64,000 nt of DNA, from contig OZ017747.1 in the NCBI GenBank assembly GCA_963969365.1, positions 4,402,001 to 4,466,000 of the forward strand, written 5' to 3'. The position numbers and the translations under genes were made by a program. Shown here piece by piece: positions 45,506-58,400 of the stretch (the stretch's first letter is position 1; the number at the start of each line of letters is the position of its first letter). The notes below the pieces were generated by a model. The model did no database searches and was not told where the DNA came from. It saw only the letters and a list, made by a program, of their open reading frames with translations. This stretch comes from Asterochloris sp. CNOR1. Its lineage: Eukaryota; Chlorophyta; Trebouxiophyceae; Trebouxiales; Trebouxiaceae.

Positions 45506-48500
45506 ATGGCTGCCAGGCGAGTGGCTCAGGCTGTCAGCCAAGGCGCTGCATCGTTGAATCATGGGCTTGGCACCCATGGCCTGGGGGCTGCTCTTCCCCT
45601 TGCAGCAGCATCCTCCTGCCCCAGGTCACCTGCCTGGGTCTTCCTGGGACCCCCTGGAGTGGGCAAGGGGACCTACAGCTCTAGAGTGGCAGACTGCTTA
45701 GGGGTGCCGCACATAGCAGCGGGGGACCTGGTGCGCATGGAGATCAAGCGGCAGACGCCCTATGGCATCAAGGTGGGCCTGCGGCGGCAGTGTTGAGCGC
45801 AGTCAGCTTCACAGGCGCTGCTGTGGTCACCGCTGTCCTGGTCCCTGACGGTCCTGTTGTGAAGTGCAGGCGCAGAGCATTGTGGAAAAGGGCAATCTGC
45901 TGCCGGACACCATGATTCTGGAGGTGAGATGTGCCTTTGACCCTGCAGCGGTGAAAGTTGCCTCTGGGGGCAGTTAGGCCGGTGCAGCGCCTGCCAAGGC
46001 TCTGTGCCTCAGCGTCCAACAGCACAGCCCTGACTGTGGCCGCTCTGACTGGGCGCCTTGTTGGAGGGCGGAGTCCCTCCCTTTGGCGCCATGCTTTTGC
46101 ACATCATCTGCCTTCAGCAAGCACCCTGCGCATTTGGAGTGCACACCAGCTCTCAAAGGTGCCTGGCAGTCTGCTGCTGATGGTTTGTCAGCATCAGATT
46201 TGGCGCCACGCTGGTGATTCCCCCGTCAAATCAGATCAGCGTTCCTGATGCGCTGACAGCGTCTTTACTGAAGCACCTTACGGCGAGGTCTTACTGAAGC
46301 ACTACAGTGAGGCCTGCACTCTGCTTTCCAAGTTTCCAAGTTAGCTGCAAACTGTGCAGGGGCAGTTAGATGCATTTGCATCCCTCCTTTGTATCAGTGG
46401 CTATGCTGCCTGCATGCTCCTGTTCTGCCTACAGCGCAGATGGCTGGCACTCAAGGGCTCAGCCTCGGCCGTGAGCTGGATTTCTATCTTGACCATCTTC
46501 ATCAAGAGATTTTCTTGCCCCTTCCTGCAGCTCTTCTTGGGACAGGCTGCAGCTGCCAGGGCGTCTCAAATCCTGCAGCAAACACAGTTTCAGCTCCTGC
46601 TCCTGCCTGCAGCTCACACGCATCATCCGCAAGGGAATTCAATCTGGCAGAGGCTGCCATTCAAGCTCCCCACAACAGACCTCTGCTCCTGTCTGTAGCT
46701 GATATGCTTGGTCTGCTCTGTCTTGAGACCGCTCCTGCCCCTGCCTGCAGCTCAATGGCCTCTGGGAGGGACGCTGCAGCACCTCCGACACGGCACTGCT
46801 GACACAGGCTTGCTGTGCTCTGCTTCAGAACTGCCCTCGCCTGCAGCTCATATGCAGGCTGGGAGGGGTGGGCGGGTCCTGTGGAGGCAGGGGACAGGAC
46901 AGAGCTCATCACAGCTGCTGCACAGAAGCTCTTTGTGACTTTCATTTAGACTTTTTGCCTCCGCCTGCAGCTCATACGCATGCGCATCCGGGAGGGGCGC
47001 CAGAGGGGGGAGCTGGGGCATCTTCTTGATGGCTTCCCCCGCACTCAGCTGCAGGCGCAGGCCATGGACGAGTTTGTGGACACCCGTCTGGTCATCAATC
47101 TGCAGCTGCGTGAGGAGGTGAGCCTGTGCTGGCACTCACACTGTTTGCGAGGAACCTGGCGGGTGTTTAGACCTACAGCTGCGCGGGGTGCTGTTATGAG
47201 CAGCAACTGCAGCACAACATGCCAGCAGGCCATGTGCAAAGCCGCTGAGTCTAAGTGCTGCAGTGCGCAGATCCAATTGACCTGCAGCCGCACAGGTAGT
47301 TGAGCCCACACAGGCAGGGGCTGAAGGCACATCTCCATGCGTGTCTGACACCGCAGGTTGATGGCTGTGAGTGCTGGTAACCAGTCATACTGGGCTGCAG
47401 GCAATGGAGATGTGTCTGCCTTGCTGCAGGCCCCAGCGTGTCTGACGCAGCTGCAACTTGGGGCGGGCCATCAATTCCAAGCAATACTGCATCCTGGCTG
47501 GGGGGCAGTCTCGTGGGGAGGTCTCATTGAGTACGTCTCAGACCATGTTGCTGTCGCTGGCTTGCAGGATACCTCAACCCCTATTTCTCTCTAGCACATA
47601 ACAAAATGCTCATGCCCTGCTGCAGGCATCCTTGCAGCGCTGCTACATTTTCACATGTTCTCTCAGGATCTGCTCTGCCCCTGTTGCAGCTGTACATAGT
47701 GCTCCTCAGGATTTGCTTCCACCACTCGCTGGACCACCACCCTGCACTCACCTGCTGGGGGTCTGGACCTGCAGATTCTGACGGCCAAATGTCTGGGACG
47801 CCGCATGTGCCAGCAGTGCGGCAAGAACTTCAACGTTGCCGACATCATGCTGCCTGCCAGCGACACCCAGCCTGAGATTCGGATGCCTCCCTTGAACCCG
47901 CCAGCAGCCTGCATGGAGAAGATGGCCACCCGCAGCGATGACAACCTGGACGTCATCAACAACCGCCTGGAGGTGAGGATTCAAATCGTGCAGGAGAGTG
48001 GGACATTGTGGTGCTAATCTGGACTGAAGCCCACCTCTGGGTTCTGGACAATGCTTGGGAAGTGGGCACTGTGCATGAGGAAGTGTACTGCTGTGTAGAC
48101 CCGTCCTCTGGGGAGGGGGGCCAAGGTAGGTCAATGCGTGTTCTTGACAGGGCGCCGCCAAGCTTGATGGCAATCCCTGTGCTGGTGTGGATGTGCCGAT
48201 CTGGGCCGTGTCTGCGTACCAAAACTTTGGACCTTGTCAAGAGCTGACTTGAAGTTGCTCACCTGAAAGTCAAGCTTTAGGCAGCATCAGCTACCGCCTG
48301 GAGGTTAGCACCAACATGATCAGTGTTGCCAGAGGGAGGTGGGGGGGAGAGCAAGCAATCATCACCTTCATACTGTATGATTTGCTGCCCAGGCGAGCTC
48401 TGACCAAGATGTCCGCTCTTACCAAGATTTAAGGGGCTCTGGGTGGGCCCAACATTTGCTGCACCCCAAAAAGCGACACTGAAGGTTGCTCAGGCCTGGT

Positions 48501-48909
48501 TCGCAGCAGCAGCAGGTGCTCAACGCCCACTACTCTCCCAGAGGTCTGGATGTCAGCGGCCATCACAGTGAAGCCACAACAACCAATGCCCTGACAAACT
48601 GTGCGTTGGCTGTTGACTGTGCTCATGTTCCCCCATGCTGCCACACAGGTGTACAAGTCAGAGGCAACCCCAGTGGAGGAACACTTCCGCAGCAAGGGGC
48701 GCCTGATGACCTTTGAGATCACAGGCGGCATTCCTGAAACCCTGCCCCGGCTGCTGGACGCCCTGCGACCCTACTCAGCGCTGACAGAGGAACGCAAGGC
48801 ATTCAACAGCAAGCAGCGCCAGCTGCAGGCCCTGCAGCAGACCGCTGCCACCAGCCAGAGCGGGGCCAGCGTGGAGAATCTGCAGGCGGCTTCTGCAGGA
48901 GCTGCCTGA
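45506..48909 (+). CDS. Adenylate kinase, organelle-targeted
   Basis: Catalyses ATP + AMP to 2 ADP. Five exons join in phase: 45506-45772, 45870-45923, 46971-47117, 47775-47972 and 48649-48909, 308 residues. Residues 1-42 (MAARRVAQAVSQGAASLNHG and on) look like a mitochondrial or plastid presequence. The P-loop is GPPGVGKGT, the NMP-binding region IAAGDLVRMEIKRQTPYG, then the family signature LLDGFPRT. The LID is long-type, CLGRRMCQQCGKNFNVADI, with two Cys that could bind a metal, then TRSDDNLDVINNRLE. The C-terminal 40 residues (after LTEERKAFN) are a Gln/Ala-rich extension. It resembles plant organellar adenylate kinases more than the short cytosolic type. The 1-kb intron before exon 3 is full of decayed copies of that exon's start. 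Confidence 0.93.
46520..46990 (+). repeat. Array of at least five decayed copies of an adenylate kinase exon start
   Basis: The real exon starts at 46971 after ctgcag and reads ctcatacgcatgcgcatccg. CTGCAG-like acceptors followed by related text end at 46530 (ctcttcttggga), 46612 (ctcacacgcatcatccgcaa), 46698 (ctgatatgcttgg), 46750 (ctcaatggcctctgggaggg) and 46846 (ctcatatgcaggctgggagg). Spacing is 82, 86, 52, 96 and 124 nt. The preceding polypyrimidine text is repeated too. Confidence 0.85.
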
Positions 48910-49334
48910 GTCTTGGTTGTCTGTCGCGATGGGCACTGCCTCTCTGCTCCCTCAGCCAAAATAAATCTGGCTTGTGCATTGCAAGCAGCTGGCCTCTGTG
49001 CCAGGCATGCGCGTTTCATTGGCGCATTTCATACACATCAGGCCCATATTGTGGTCTTGGCACCCTGGAGCTGCCGACGGCGGCAAGCCAGCCCCTAAGT
49101 GACAGATCCTGAACGCCTGCTGCCGTTCTTTGGCTCTAGTATGTAGTGAAGTCATGCCGTCATCTGTGAACTCTCATCTGCATTTGCTGTGGCCCCTTTG
49201 CAGTTCCAGACTGAGGTCCTCTGGCTTTCACATGAAGCTACAGTCTAGCAATTGAGACATAAGTGCACCAAGATATCAACATGCATGCCTCTGTCATGCA
49301 TGTTCTCTTTGTAACAACTTGGGACGGAGAAGGA
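48910..49334. other. Convergent gap between adenylate kinase and the deacetylase gene
   Basis: About 425 bp holding two 3' flanks. No gene is supported. Confidence 0.5.
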
Positions 49335-52300
49335 TCAATGGCTGCCCTGCTCAAGGCCATGTAGCCTGCGAATGTCATGCACACGCTGCCACACGGCATC
49401 CATGGGCTCCACGACCTCAGTGTCAGGTGGGTGGAGCGACTCATCTCCCAACAGGCCAAGAAAGGACTCTGTCACAGACTCGCTCAGGCCCCGCAGACTG
49501 TAGCCGCCCTCCAGCAAGATGACCAGGCGGCCACCTGCAAAGATGGCCTCAGTTAGGTGCTGGCCCCTGGTGTCAAGAAGCCATTTCCTGAAAGCTGCAT
49601 AATCAGCTGTTGTCAGCGAGCTCCAGAGGCTGAGTCAGGTCTGAAGCAGTCAAAAGCAACGCCACTGCCATGAATTCAATGCTTGACAGCAAGAAGGACA
49701 CCGTCATGGTTGCTTGAGCATTGGCGTGATGGCGCATGGCGGGTGCCCACCTCCAGCAGCACAGTCAGGCTGGTGCACAAGCTACCACGGGGGCATCTGC
49801 CCGGCAGGCAGCCATGCTGGTGCACCACATGGTGAGCTTGATGCAGTCATGCTGCACTTGGTGGGAAACTGGTCCACAGACCAGCTCAATGCAGACTGCT
49901 ATGCCTGACCCTCAGCGCACCCACATGCACCTCAGATTAAAGGGGAGTGATTCACAAGCAAGCTGGCTGACCACGCACCAAGTCCTCAAGTGGCAGCACT
50001 AGAGAACTGAAAAGGGTGTAAAATTGCAACCTGTGCTCTTGGAAGGAGGTGACGTCCAATCCCTCCTTGTCTGGCAGCATCTCTAACGGCAATGGACCAC
50101 TGGCAATGGACCACCACAACACACATGTTTGCAGCAACACAATCATGGTGACAGGCTGGTGCACACAAGCCTAGGTTGTCGACTGTGCTGATTGCAGAGT
50201 GCCTTGAAGCTCCCTCACATACAGGCTGTCAGGCTGTAACGCACCACAGAGCTTGTTACTGAGCTCCTTGATCCTGCGCGCCAACCAGTGGTAGGTGCTA
50301 CTCTGAAAGTTGAGGCTCTCCAGAGGGTCCCGCCAGTGGGCATCAAAACCTGCATTGTCCAGACAGACTTGCAGGGGTGCAAGCAGGAAGCAGAGACCTG
50401 CCTGTGCTACTTCATGCCAGCCACCAGTGCTCGTCGGCCACCAGCACCACTTTCAATCAAGCTCGTGGCGGCAGAGTCCAGCCTGTCGCACATCGCATTC
50501 ACAGCGGCAACGCACTGCATGCATGGACATTGGCATGTTCATGTACTACTGCCAATCTGGGCTCTTAGCAGGAGAGTCCAATCCGCCGCACGTTGCTGAA
50601 ACAGAGGCGCAAAATGCTGATAAGAAGAGATGCAAAATTCAGTGCGTAGAAGTGTGGGGTCAAGGCATTTTGCGCCTGCGAGACTGCTCCCTGGGTTTTG
50701 GCTGAATTGCATGCATTAAGAGCTGCTGCAGAGGTAGATCTACCTGAGCTGACGAGGATGATGTTGGGCTGGAACTTCTGGGCGGCAGGCTGGATGATTT
50801 TATTGAAGGCCAGCTTTGCAGCGGCGTCCCCAGACCCAACTGCAACCATGTGATGCTTTCAGAGCATGCGCAGAGACCCAGTTAGAGATAGTGCCCGGCC
50901 TGACCTGCAGCAGGCATCAGGCAGACAGACAGCTGAGCCATCTGCATGTCTTAAGCAGGGGTGCAAGTCTGGTCCCCTGGCCTGTGGTTAAGGGGCGCAA
51001 CAGTAACATCTGCAGCACAACATGCACATCTACTGCACAGGCAGAACATCGAATGGCTGCAAGGTGAGGAGTGGCCAGAACAGTGGTGCCTCACAAGCCG
51101 CCCACACAATGTCTGCACCAACCAGACCAGCAGAGCCTAATCACCTGGCGCCACACCAGTGCTCAGCAACATCACCAGGAGCTGTTCCACACAGCCAGCA
51201 GCATATGCCAAAATCAATATGGCCGCATCAGCGGCCCTAGCGCCAACATGCCACCAGCACATGACAAGTGTCCCATGTCAACCCAGACCTACTCAGACCG
51301 CTCCCAGGCCCTGACAAGAGCCACTGTGACCAAGTTGGAGCAGTCGTCCACAGTGTGGCTGAAAGCATGCTCAGAAACAAGTGCGAGGGCCCTCACTTGG
51401 CAGTGGGATGTTGATTGTGAACCCCTCCCCCCGTCCAGCCCCGGTCTCCTGCAGCTTGCCGCTGCCCGGCCACACTCCATCCTGGTGCATGTCGATGAAG
51501 AGCACACTGTCATCATCATAAAACAGGTCGCTGGTGCCGTTGCCTGCAGCCAGGACAGGCAGGATTGATACTGTGCTGCTTGAAACCCATCAGTCTGCTT
51601 CCTGTGCTCATGCACGCAGGCCGCCGATGCCACAAGACAGACGTCAGGCTAGCTGCTGTCTGTGGAATGCCACGTGCAGATTGCAGGTTGCAGCTGCAAG
51701 GCATTCAAGGCAGCAGCACCCACAGAGCATCCAAGCATGAAGACAAGATGAGAATGAGTCCAACATCTGGCATCCCCACCCCGCAGACCAGCTGCCGGCT
51801 TCGCAGGTGGGTTGCGGAGCAACCAGTCTGCTCTGTGTAAGCTTGCCAGGGCAACGACAGCCAGACCAACCCTGCTACAGTCTTGAGTGGCCTGTGCTAA
51901 GGTCAGCTGCCGAAAGCCTCACCATGATGCACATCCCAATCCAGGACCATGACCTGCAGGCACCAGCACAGGGTGTCAGCTGCGTTGGGCTGCTGGCGTG
52001 AGGTAAAGGGTATTGCTGCAACCTACCCTGGAGTCGCATTCATCTGCTGCACACATGGTGCAGACACCTGACACCGGGTGTCAGGCGCAGGGGCTGCTGG
52101 GGCGAGATTAAGCATGCACTGCTGCCACCTGCTGTCGAGACCTCTTGTACAGTTGCTGATGTGCCCCAGCGTTTGTAATTCACACTAAGTGCAGGCGCCC
52201 CATGGCAGCAGCACACATCAGTTCCCCTGACACGATGTCCACCTTCAACACCAGCAGCATCATTTTCAGCTCCATGTTGTCCCTGCGGCCTCAGGCAGCA

Positions 52301-54855
52301 AGCCGCATCAAGGACATGCCCAGACAATTCCTGAACAACATAGAACATGCCTGTGCTGCACACACAAGGTGCAGGCGGCCTGCACATGGCCTGCACCTGC
52401 TTGCAGACTGCTCTCAACACTCCATTCTGCCCTTACCTTCTTCAGCCCATGCTTCCGCTGCGCATATCGTGCCGCTATGGCCACATTGTTGAAGAGGCAG
52501 AAACCCAGCGGCTCTGTGGCAGTGGCGTGGTGCCCAGGAGGGCGCCCTATGCTGAAGCCTGAGGGCACAGCAGCATCAGGGCGGCGCTTTCCCTGAGCCA
52601 CCGCCGTCAGATTCTGGCGGTGCTGTGCTGAGGCTGCCACAACAGCATCCACCAGGGTCAGCGCTGAACCTGACGCCTGCAGCAGAATGATGCAGGACAT
52701 GATGCTTCGTGTGGCGACTAGCCCGGCAGGCAGCATTGTTGGAGCATCCATCATGCTGTACGCCAAAGTCAGTGCAGCACTCCTGACACCTGCGGCGCAC
52801 ACCTCTGTCAAAGTCCGTGAGCAAAGCGCAGCACTGCCCAGAGGCACTGCTGCGCAGGATGCACCCTCAACTGTACACGCTGTCAGATGAGCTGATGTCG
52901 ATCCATAGATGGAGCTGCTGGCTATCTGTTGGGCTTGCAGGCTGGCTGTGAGGGCTGCGATCTGCATTGCCTTCAGGCCGCTTGCTGGCTGATCCAGCTC
53001 TGGCCAGCTGGGCACCAGCAGAGCCATGCCCAGTTCGCTCCAAGATCAAGACGCAGCACGTGCTGCCCCTGATTGAGCTGCCAGCTGCAGGGGAACCACA
53101 GGACTGCATTTTTCGTTTATACTGAGTGTAGACGGGTATGGCATCCATCGTGACAACAGGTTGCTTGCTGCAGGGCTGCTGCCTGGCAGTGCCATTAGCT
53201 GGCAACGTTGGACCAAGCTAGCGCAGCAGGCTGGCAAGCCTGGCTGCTTTCTTATGATGACACACCTGCCTGGGGAGGACCCACACTTGCCTGGACATGG
53301 CGACAGCACACAGACGCCGTGCAGACGTTACCCATGGCTGTCACTGGCAGACCACCACAATTAGAAACCCTCCATCATGAACACAGCTCGTTTGCTGCAG
53401 GGCTCCTACCTGGCAGTGCAACTGGCTGGTTACAATGACCAAGGCGGTGCAGAAGGCTAGCGAGCGCACTTGCTTCAGGTCCACACACTTGCCTAGACAG
53501 GGGCACACACTTGCCTGGACATGGTGACAGCACGCAGTAGCTGTGCAGATGACGCCCATGGCTGCCACCAGCGCAGTCGGTGCCTGAGCAATGCCCTTGA
53601 TGACGATGGACCCACCAGCCCCTGCTGCTGCCAAGTAAGGCCCCCATATAGCTCAGGAGGAGAGGTGCTTTTCAGCAATGCAGATTCAGCAACTTTGCCA
53701 GACTGACCCCCAAGCTGAAAGGTGCCCGGAGACAGCCCACCCAGGAGGTCCCCCAGAGTGGCTGCCGCAGACACAAGCTTCATGTGGAGCAGTGCTTGCT
53801 CATCAGTCTTTGAGCCCTAAGACGGCCTTTCAGTTGTGTGCCGAAGGCCACCAGGCACCTGCTCTGCATCTCCAGAAGAGCTCTGATGCATGGAGGTGGG
53901 CATCACCGGGGTTACTCTGCAAAGTGCTGTATAGCACATCAGCAGCTCCTGCGTCCCTGCAGAGCTTCTGCCAAAGAGCTGATGCATCCAAGTGAGCACC
54001 GTTGCACCTGTAAAGCCCCTCTAGAGCACTGCACTGCACAGCAGGCAGCGCCTGCGCACCTGCAGCGCGTCCGCAAAGGAGCTCTGGTGTACGTAAGTGA
54101 AGCCGTCTGGGTCGTCAAAGTCAGCAACCACAGTGGGCTCCCCTGGCTTTGCGTTGGCAGCTGTTTCGCGCACCCTCTGCACGTAGTCTAGCTGGTGCAC
54201 GCAGGTCACCTCCTCTTCTGTGGCTGGCAGGGGTTCTTGTAGCTGCAGCAACTGCAGGACACAGAGGCCACGGATCAGGAGACAGGCTTAAGCTGGTCTA
54301 CCTGGTGCAGGCAGACAATCATTTGCTAGCCAATACGAGCTACAACAGATCAAGAGGCAGAAGATACGATAGCAGTCTTCGGCTGGCAGATGTGCAACAG
54401 CCAGCATCAGGCGCACAGACTACAAGGCAGCCCATGCTAATGTGGATGACGCCATGCATCTGGTCTCTGCAGCATAACAAGGCAGCTGGGACGACGCAGA
54501 GCGGTGCTCTGCCAGTTCAGCGGTGCTCTGCCAGATCCCCGGTGCCCTGCTAGGAGTGACAGCGCCAATTGCTGAATGTTTGCCTGCATGTATGTCCAGC
54601 CAGCTAAGCAGCGGCGGACAGGCATTGCAGCTGCTGGTTCACCTGAGACCCGCGCTGCTCTGGAGTGACACCTGCATCCTTCAGAGCCTTGAGGATAGCA
54701 GGGATCCTCTTGGCTGTCTCAGGGTGGGGCTGCAAGTCATGCTGAGGCGCCCCTGCTACTGTGAACAGAAGCTTGGCATCTGATGCAGCCTGGAGCTGCT
54801 CTGGGGACAAGCGCAAGGGGGACTCCACTGCAAAGGTGCTCAACAGCGCACAGGA
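49335..54855 (-). CDS. Class II-type histone deacetylase, HDA14-like
   Basis: Zn-dependent lysine deacetylase. Recognised exons: about 54855-54646 ([36 protein letters not shown]), about 54251-54058 ([23 protein letters not shown]), about 52681-52440 ([31 protein letters not shown]), a 34-nt exon at about 51955-51922 ([10 protein letters not shown]), about 51543-51424 ([25 protein letters not shown]), about 50840-50742 ([14 protein letters not shown]), about 50347-50200 ([13 protein letters not shown]) and about 49534-49335 ([16 protein letters not shown]). The catalytic His pair (GHHA), the Zn ligands Asp/His (DWDVHH) and Asp (GFDAH), and the Tyr in GGYS are all present, so activity is expected. 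The order and sequence are closest to plant HDA14, which is organellar or cytosolic in Arabidopsis. The start codon lies in an unresolved upstream exon; the apparent start near 54924 is a GTG. Confidence 0.9.
53160..53580. repeat. Tandem duplication of about 227 bp in an HDAC intron
   Basis: The text ttgctgcagggctgctgcct and ggcagtgcc at 53165 recurs as ttgctgcagggctcctacct and ggcagtgca near 53392. The text cacttgcctggacatggcga and cagcacacag near 53285 recurs as cacttgcctggacatggtga and cagcacgcag near 53510. Identity is high enough to be unmistakable. Confidence 0.9.
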
Positions 54856-55447
54856 CGAAGTCTGCAGGGCAGAAGCAAAACAGACTATGCAGCGTGATGG
54901 TTTGGGGAGTTGAGCGTCAGGCACATTGCGGCTGTGAAAGTATGGTTCTGCAAAATGACTGCTGGTTCATGAACCTGATGGATTTAGGCTAAGTAACCTC
55001 GAATGTCGAGAGCTGTCCTGGCAAGATGATGCAGCATTCAGGAGGAGCTACCGATGGACCAGCAATGATTTCGTGTCCCAGCAACTCACTGGCAGGTAGT
55101 GAGGCTGGCAAGGGCAGCCCTTACGTCCAGGAGTTACAATCTGAGCTTTGCTAAGGGAGGCAGGACTCAAGCGATGGGCAAGCAAGCCAAAAAGAGCCCG
55201 TCTTGCGATCATGACGCTGTCCGAGCTGCTATCATCGCATGTCTACAAGAAAGCAAAATGATTGACCTAAGCTCCACAAATGGGCCCGCCTGATAGCTGG
55301 TTCAGAGGTCAAACCGAGGCACTCAGGGAGTTCGAGGTTCATGCTCTATTGATCTGCTTGCCATGGCCCAGAGATTATTAGGTGCGATTGGCATCTCCTG
55401 CTACTGTGAACTTGCTGCTGGAAGCAATCAGGAGCGTCACATCTCAA
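54856..55447. other. Divergent region between the HDAC and eIF2A genes
   Basis: About 590 bp that must contain both promoters and probably the first exons of both genes. Start codons could not be fixed for either. No other structure was seen. Confidence 0.4.
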
Positions 55448-58400
55448 TGGTACCTTCTGCTGCAGTGTGGAAGCCTGATGCCATCTCTGTTTTGGAGGGG
55501 CTGCCACACCCACAGCATGTGCCAGCCGCCTCCAGGTATGGCCGTTTCAGAGATGCACAGAGCAGTCAAGCCTCCTTGATGCTGATTCCCAGATTTGCAC
55601 ACCATACTGTGACTGCAGCCTGTCTCACAGTTCCAATCATACATCATACTGAGTATATGACAACTGTGTGTCTTGCCTGCAGTGTGCCAGCCTCAAAGAG
55701 CACCTGGTCAACAGATGGCAGGCTGCTGGCGCTGGTCACTGAGGGAGCTGTGAGCATCTTGGATGGGAAGAGTTTGCAGCAGGTGCGAGCTCCGCTGGCA
55801 GCCACAGGCCCCCGTGCCCAACAGGGGCAGGGTGCACTGAGGTCCTCAACCTTATGGACATGGCCAAGCCCCAAAGAGTCTGCAGTGCCCCGGTCGATGG
55901 TTCACACAGTCACAAGCTCTTGTGTTCCATGTCAGCCTTCTCAAGAGACGGAGAGACGACCACTGTGTTCAAGTGTCACACGCGCGGCTTGCGCTCGCTG
56001 AAGGTGTTATGTAGCCTGCACAGCTGTCACATGTTCTGACCCCTTGTTGCTGCACATCTGCAGGTGCAGCGCTTTGAGCTGCCAGGCGTGGTGGCAGCGG
56101 CCTTCAGCCCAAACGCTACTTTCCTGCAGACCTTCCAGCAGCCCTCTAAGGATGCAGGGAACTCTGCAAAAAACCTCAAGGTCAGCCACTTTCACCGTGA
56201 AATGGTTCAGGCTTTTGTGCTTGCTTGCTTGTCAAGTGTAGACGAATAGCGTGTCCGGTAGGCCAGCTGCTTTCAGAGTGAGCCCAGCATGCTTCAACAT
56301 TAAATCAAAGGCTGCAGTTTGAGGCAGTGTCTTCACCTGCTCAGGTGGCTTCACTGTGCTTGTTTGCTGCAATTTCTACTGTGCTTCTCGTTTGGTGGCA
56401 CAGGCTGCGCACAGAAGCCCTGCTGCTGGTTGACAAGCGCTCTGTTGCATATCTGAGACCAGCTGCTTGCCCTGCGATGGCTGTCCTCAAGAGAGGCAGG
56501 TAGCCTTGCTGTGACAAACTCAGTATGGTGACACCTCCCGGCCCTGCAGCTGCCCAATCTGAAGACGGGTAAAGTGGCCCAACAGACTGTGCTGACTAGC
56601 AGTGTATGCTGCCTTGTAACAACTGTATGTGTTGCAGCTGCTGAAATTGAAGAATAAAGGCAGCGAGGTGGCCAACCAGCAAAAAGTGTTGATTTTTGTC
56701 TGAGTAACTCCTGGTGGCGCTGCAGCTGCTGAACGAGAGTTGACCATGCAGCCCAAGTCTGCTGACCTGACACAGTGGATGTTCAAAATTGCATGCTGCC
56801 TGCACTGCAGCTGCTGAGTGTGAAGACGGGTGAGGTGGCCATGCAGCTGTACCAGAAGACAATGTCCAAGGAGTCCTGGCCCTGCCTGCGCCTGAGTGCC
56901 GACGAGGCTCTGGCCTGCCACCTGGTCACCAACGCTGTCAATGTCTACAGTACCAGTGACTTTGCTGCAGGTACCTGTATTGTTGTTTTGCATTAGTTGT
57001 AGTTTGCTTTAGTTGTGGGGAAGCAGCCTGGCTTAAAACAGAGCGCGCAGTGGTCCCGCTGACACTTTGACAAGTAATCTGGATCAGTGCACACGGCGGC
57101 ATTGCTGGGGCGGCAGCTCTCTGCCTTGAGCTGCGGCTGGAGCTATGGCTTAGCATGCACAGGGCATTACCTGGCTGCATGCAGCGGAGCACTGGCTGTG
57201 CAGACAGCAGGGCACAGAATGTCCTTCTGCCTTATTGGCCGCCCAGGCCTGTCCCCTGCTGGCAGTCAGCGATGCTGATCTTACTGGCGGCCCTGCAGGT
57301 GTGCAGAAGAAGCTGCCGCTGAAGGGCGTGGGAGGGTTTGGCATCTCCCCAACTATTGCCACTCAGGCCAGGCTGGCAGCCTGGACACCCGAGGCGCGGG
57401 GGTCACCCGGCTTTGTGGGCGTGTGGGACCTGCAGGCGCTGGGGAAAGGGGACGCACCGCCTCCTCTGTCACGGCGCACCTTCTTCAGGGTGAGGCCAAT
57501 AACAGAGAAGCACGCATGGTTCAGGGAACTAGTTGGCCTCAAGGTTCTGGGGTGAGAGTTTGACCGTGAGTTCTTCGCTGGCGCGCGCATCTGCTTCGGA
57601 GTGAGGCCAGGCCACGGCCGCTCTTGCAGGCACACTGCCATCTGGCATGCTGCCCTGACTGCAGGGTCACTGACAAGCTTTGTGTCTGCAGACGGCTGCA
57701 GGCTGCTTTTGAATTGAATGCAGTGCGGGCCATTTTTCAAGCAGCTGGCCCTGGGACAAGGGCTTTCCGTGAGCGACGCTGTTGTGAAGTGAAGGACAAC
57801 AGGATGTATGTGGGAGGCAGCTACATACCCTGCAACTGCAGACCTTTGCAACCAGGAAAGGGTAGCCCAGATGTCATGATCTGGTGGTGTTGCACTACTG
57901 GCTTGCAGGCCCAGCGGGAGCTGTTACGGCTTTGTGCAATTTCTCTGGCCTGCCTCAAGCCCCTTGTGCTGGGCTCTGTGCCTGATGCCGGCAGACAAGG
58001 CTTGGCCATGCAGCATGTGCAGGCCGCCAAGGGTGCTCAGGCTTGCCTCCTGCTGAGCATGTCATTGTCTTATATGCAATTCGGCCTGCAAGCTCTGCAA
58101 AGCTGCGAGCATTGACCTAGGGCCTGGAGCCTGCTTTACATGTTTGGTCTGTGCATGTTGCCTCTGGCCATGGTCAGGCAGGGCTAGGCATAGTGGCCTG
58201 CCTCCTCACTTTGAGTACAACTCCGCCTGCTGAAGTCAAGGTGCAGAGATTTCAGTGGTCAGCCTGCAGTGGAATGTGCACAGGGACCGTCCTGCTGGTG
58301 GACCCCTCTAGTGAGGCAAAGATACACAGTAGTCATACAGGTCAGCTGCCCTGCAGGCAAATAGCGTTAGCCTGCTGTGGAATGCCACTGGGTCCTCCCT

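Noticed and set aside
53530-53640. Ala/Val-rich frame ([14 protein letters not shown]) as an HDAC exon
   Set aside because: The flanking HDAC exons (FADALQ to [13 protein letters not shown]) already join directly in phase and match the family without it.
54880-54924. Start of the HDAC gene at an apparent MPDAQLPK
   Set aside because: The codon is GTG; the overlapping ATG is out of frame and soon stops. The true start must be in an upstream exon.
55363-56001. A 212-codon frame as the first exon of eIF2A in full
   Set aside because: Only its 55448-55535 part resembles eIF2A; the better exon at 55682-55782 is in the same region with proper splice sites.
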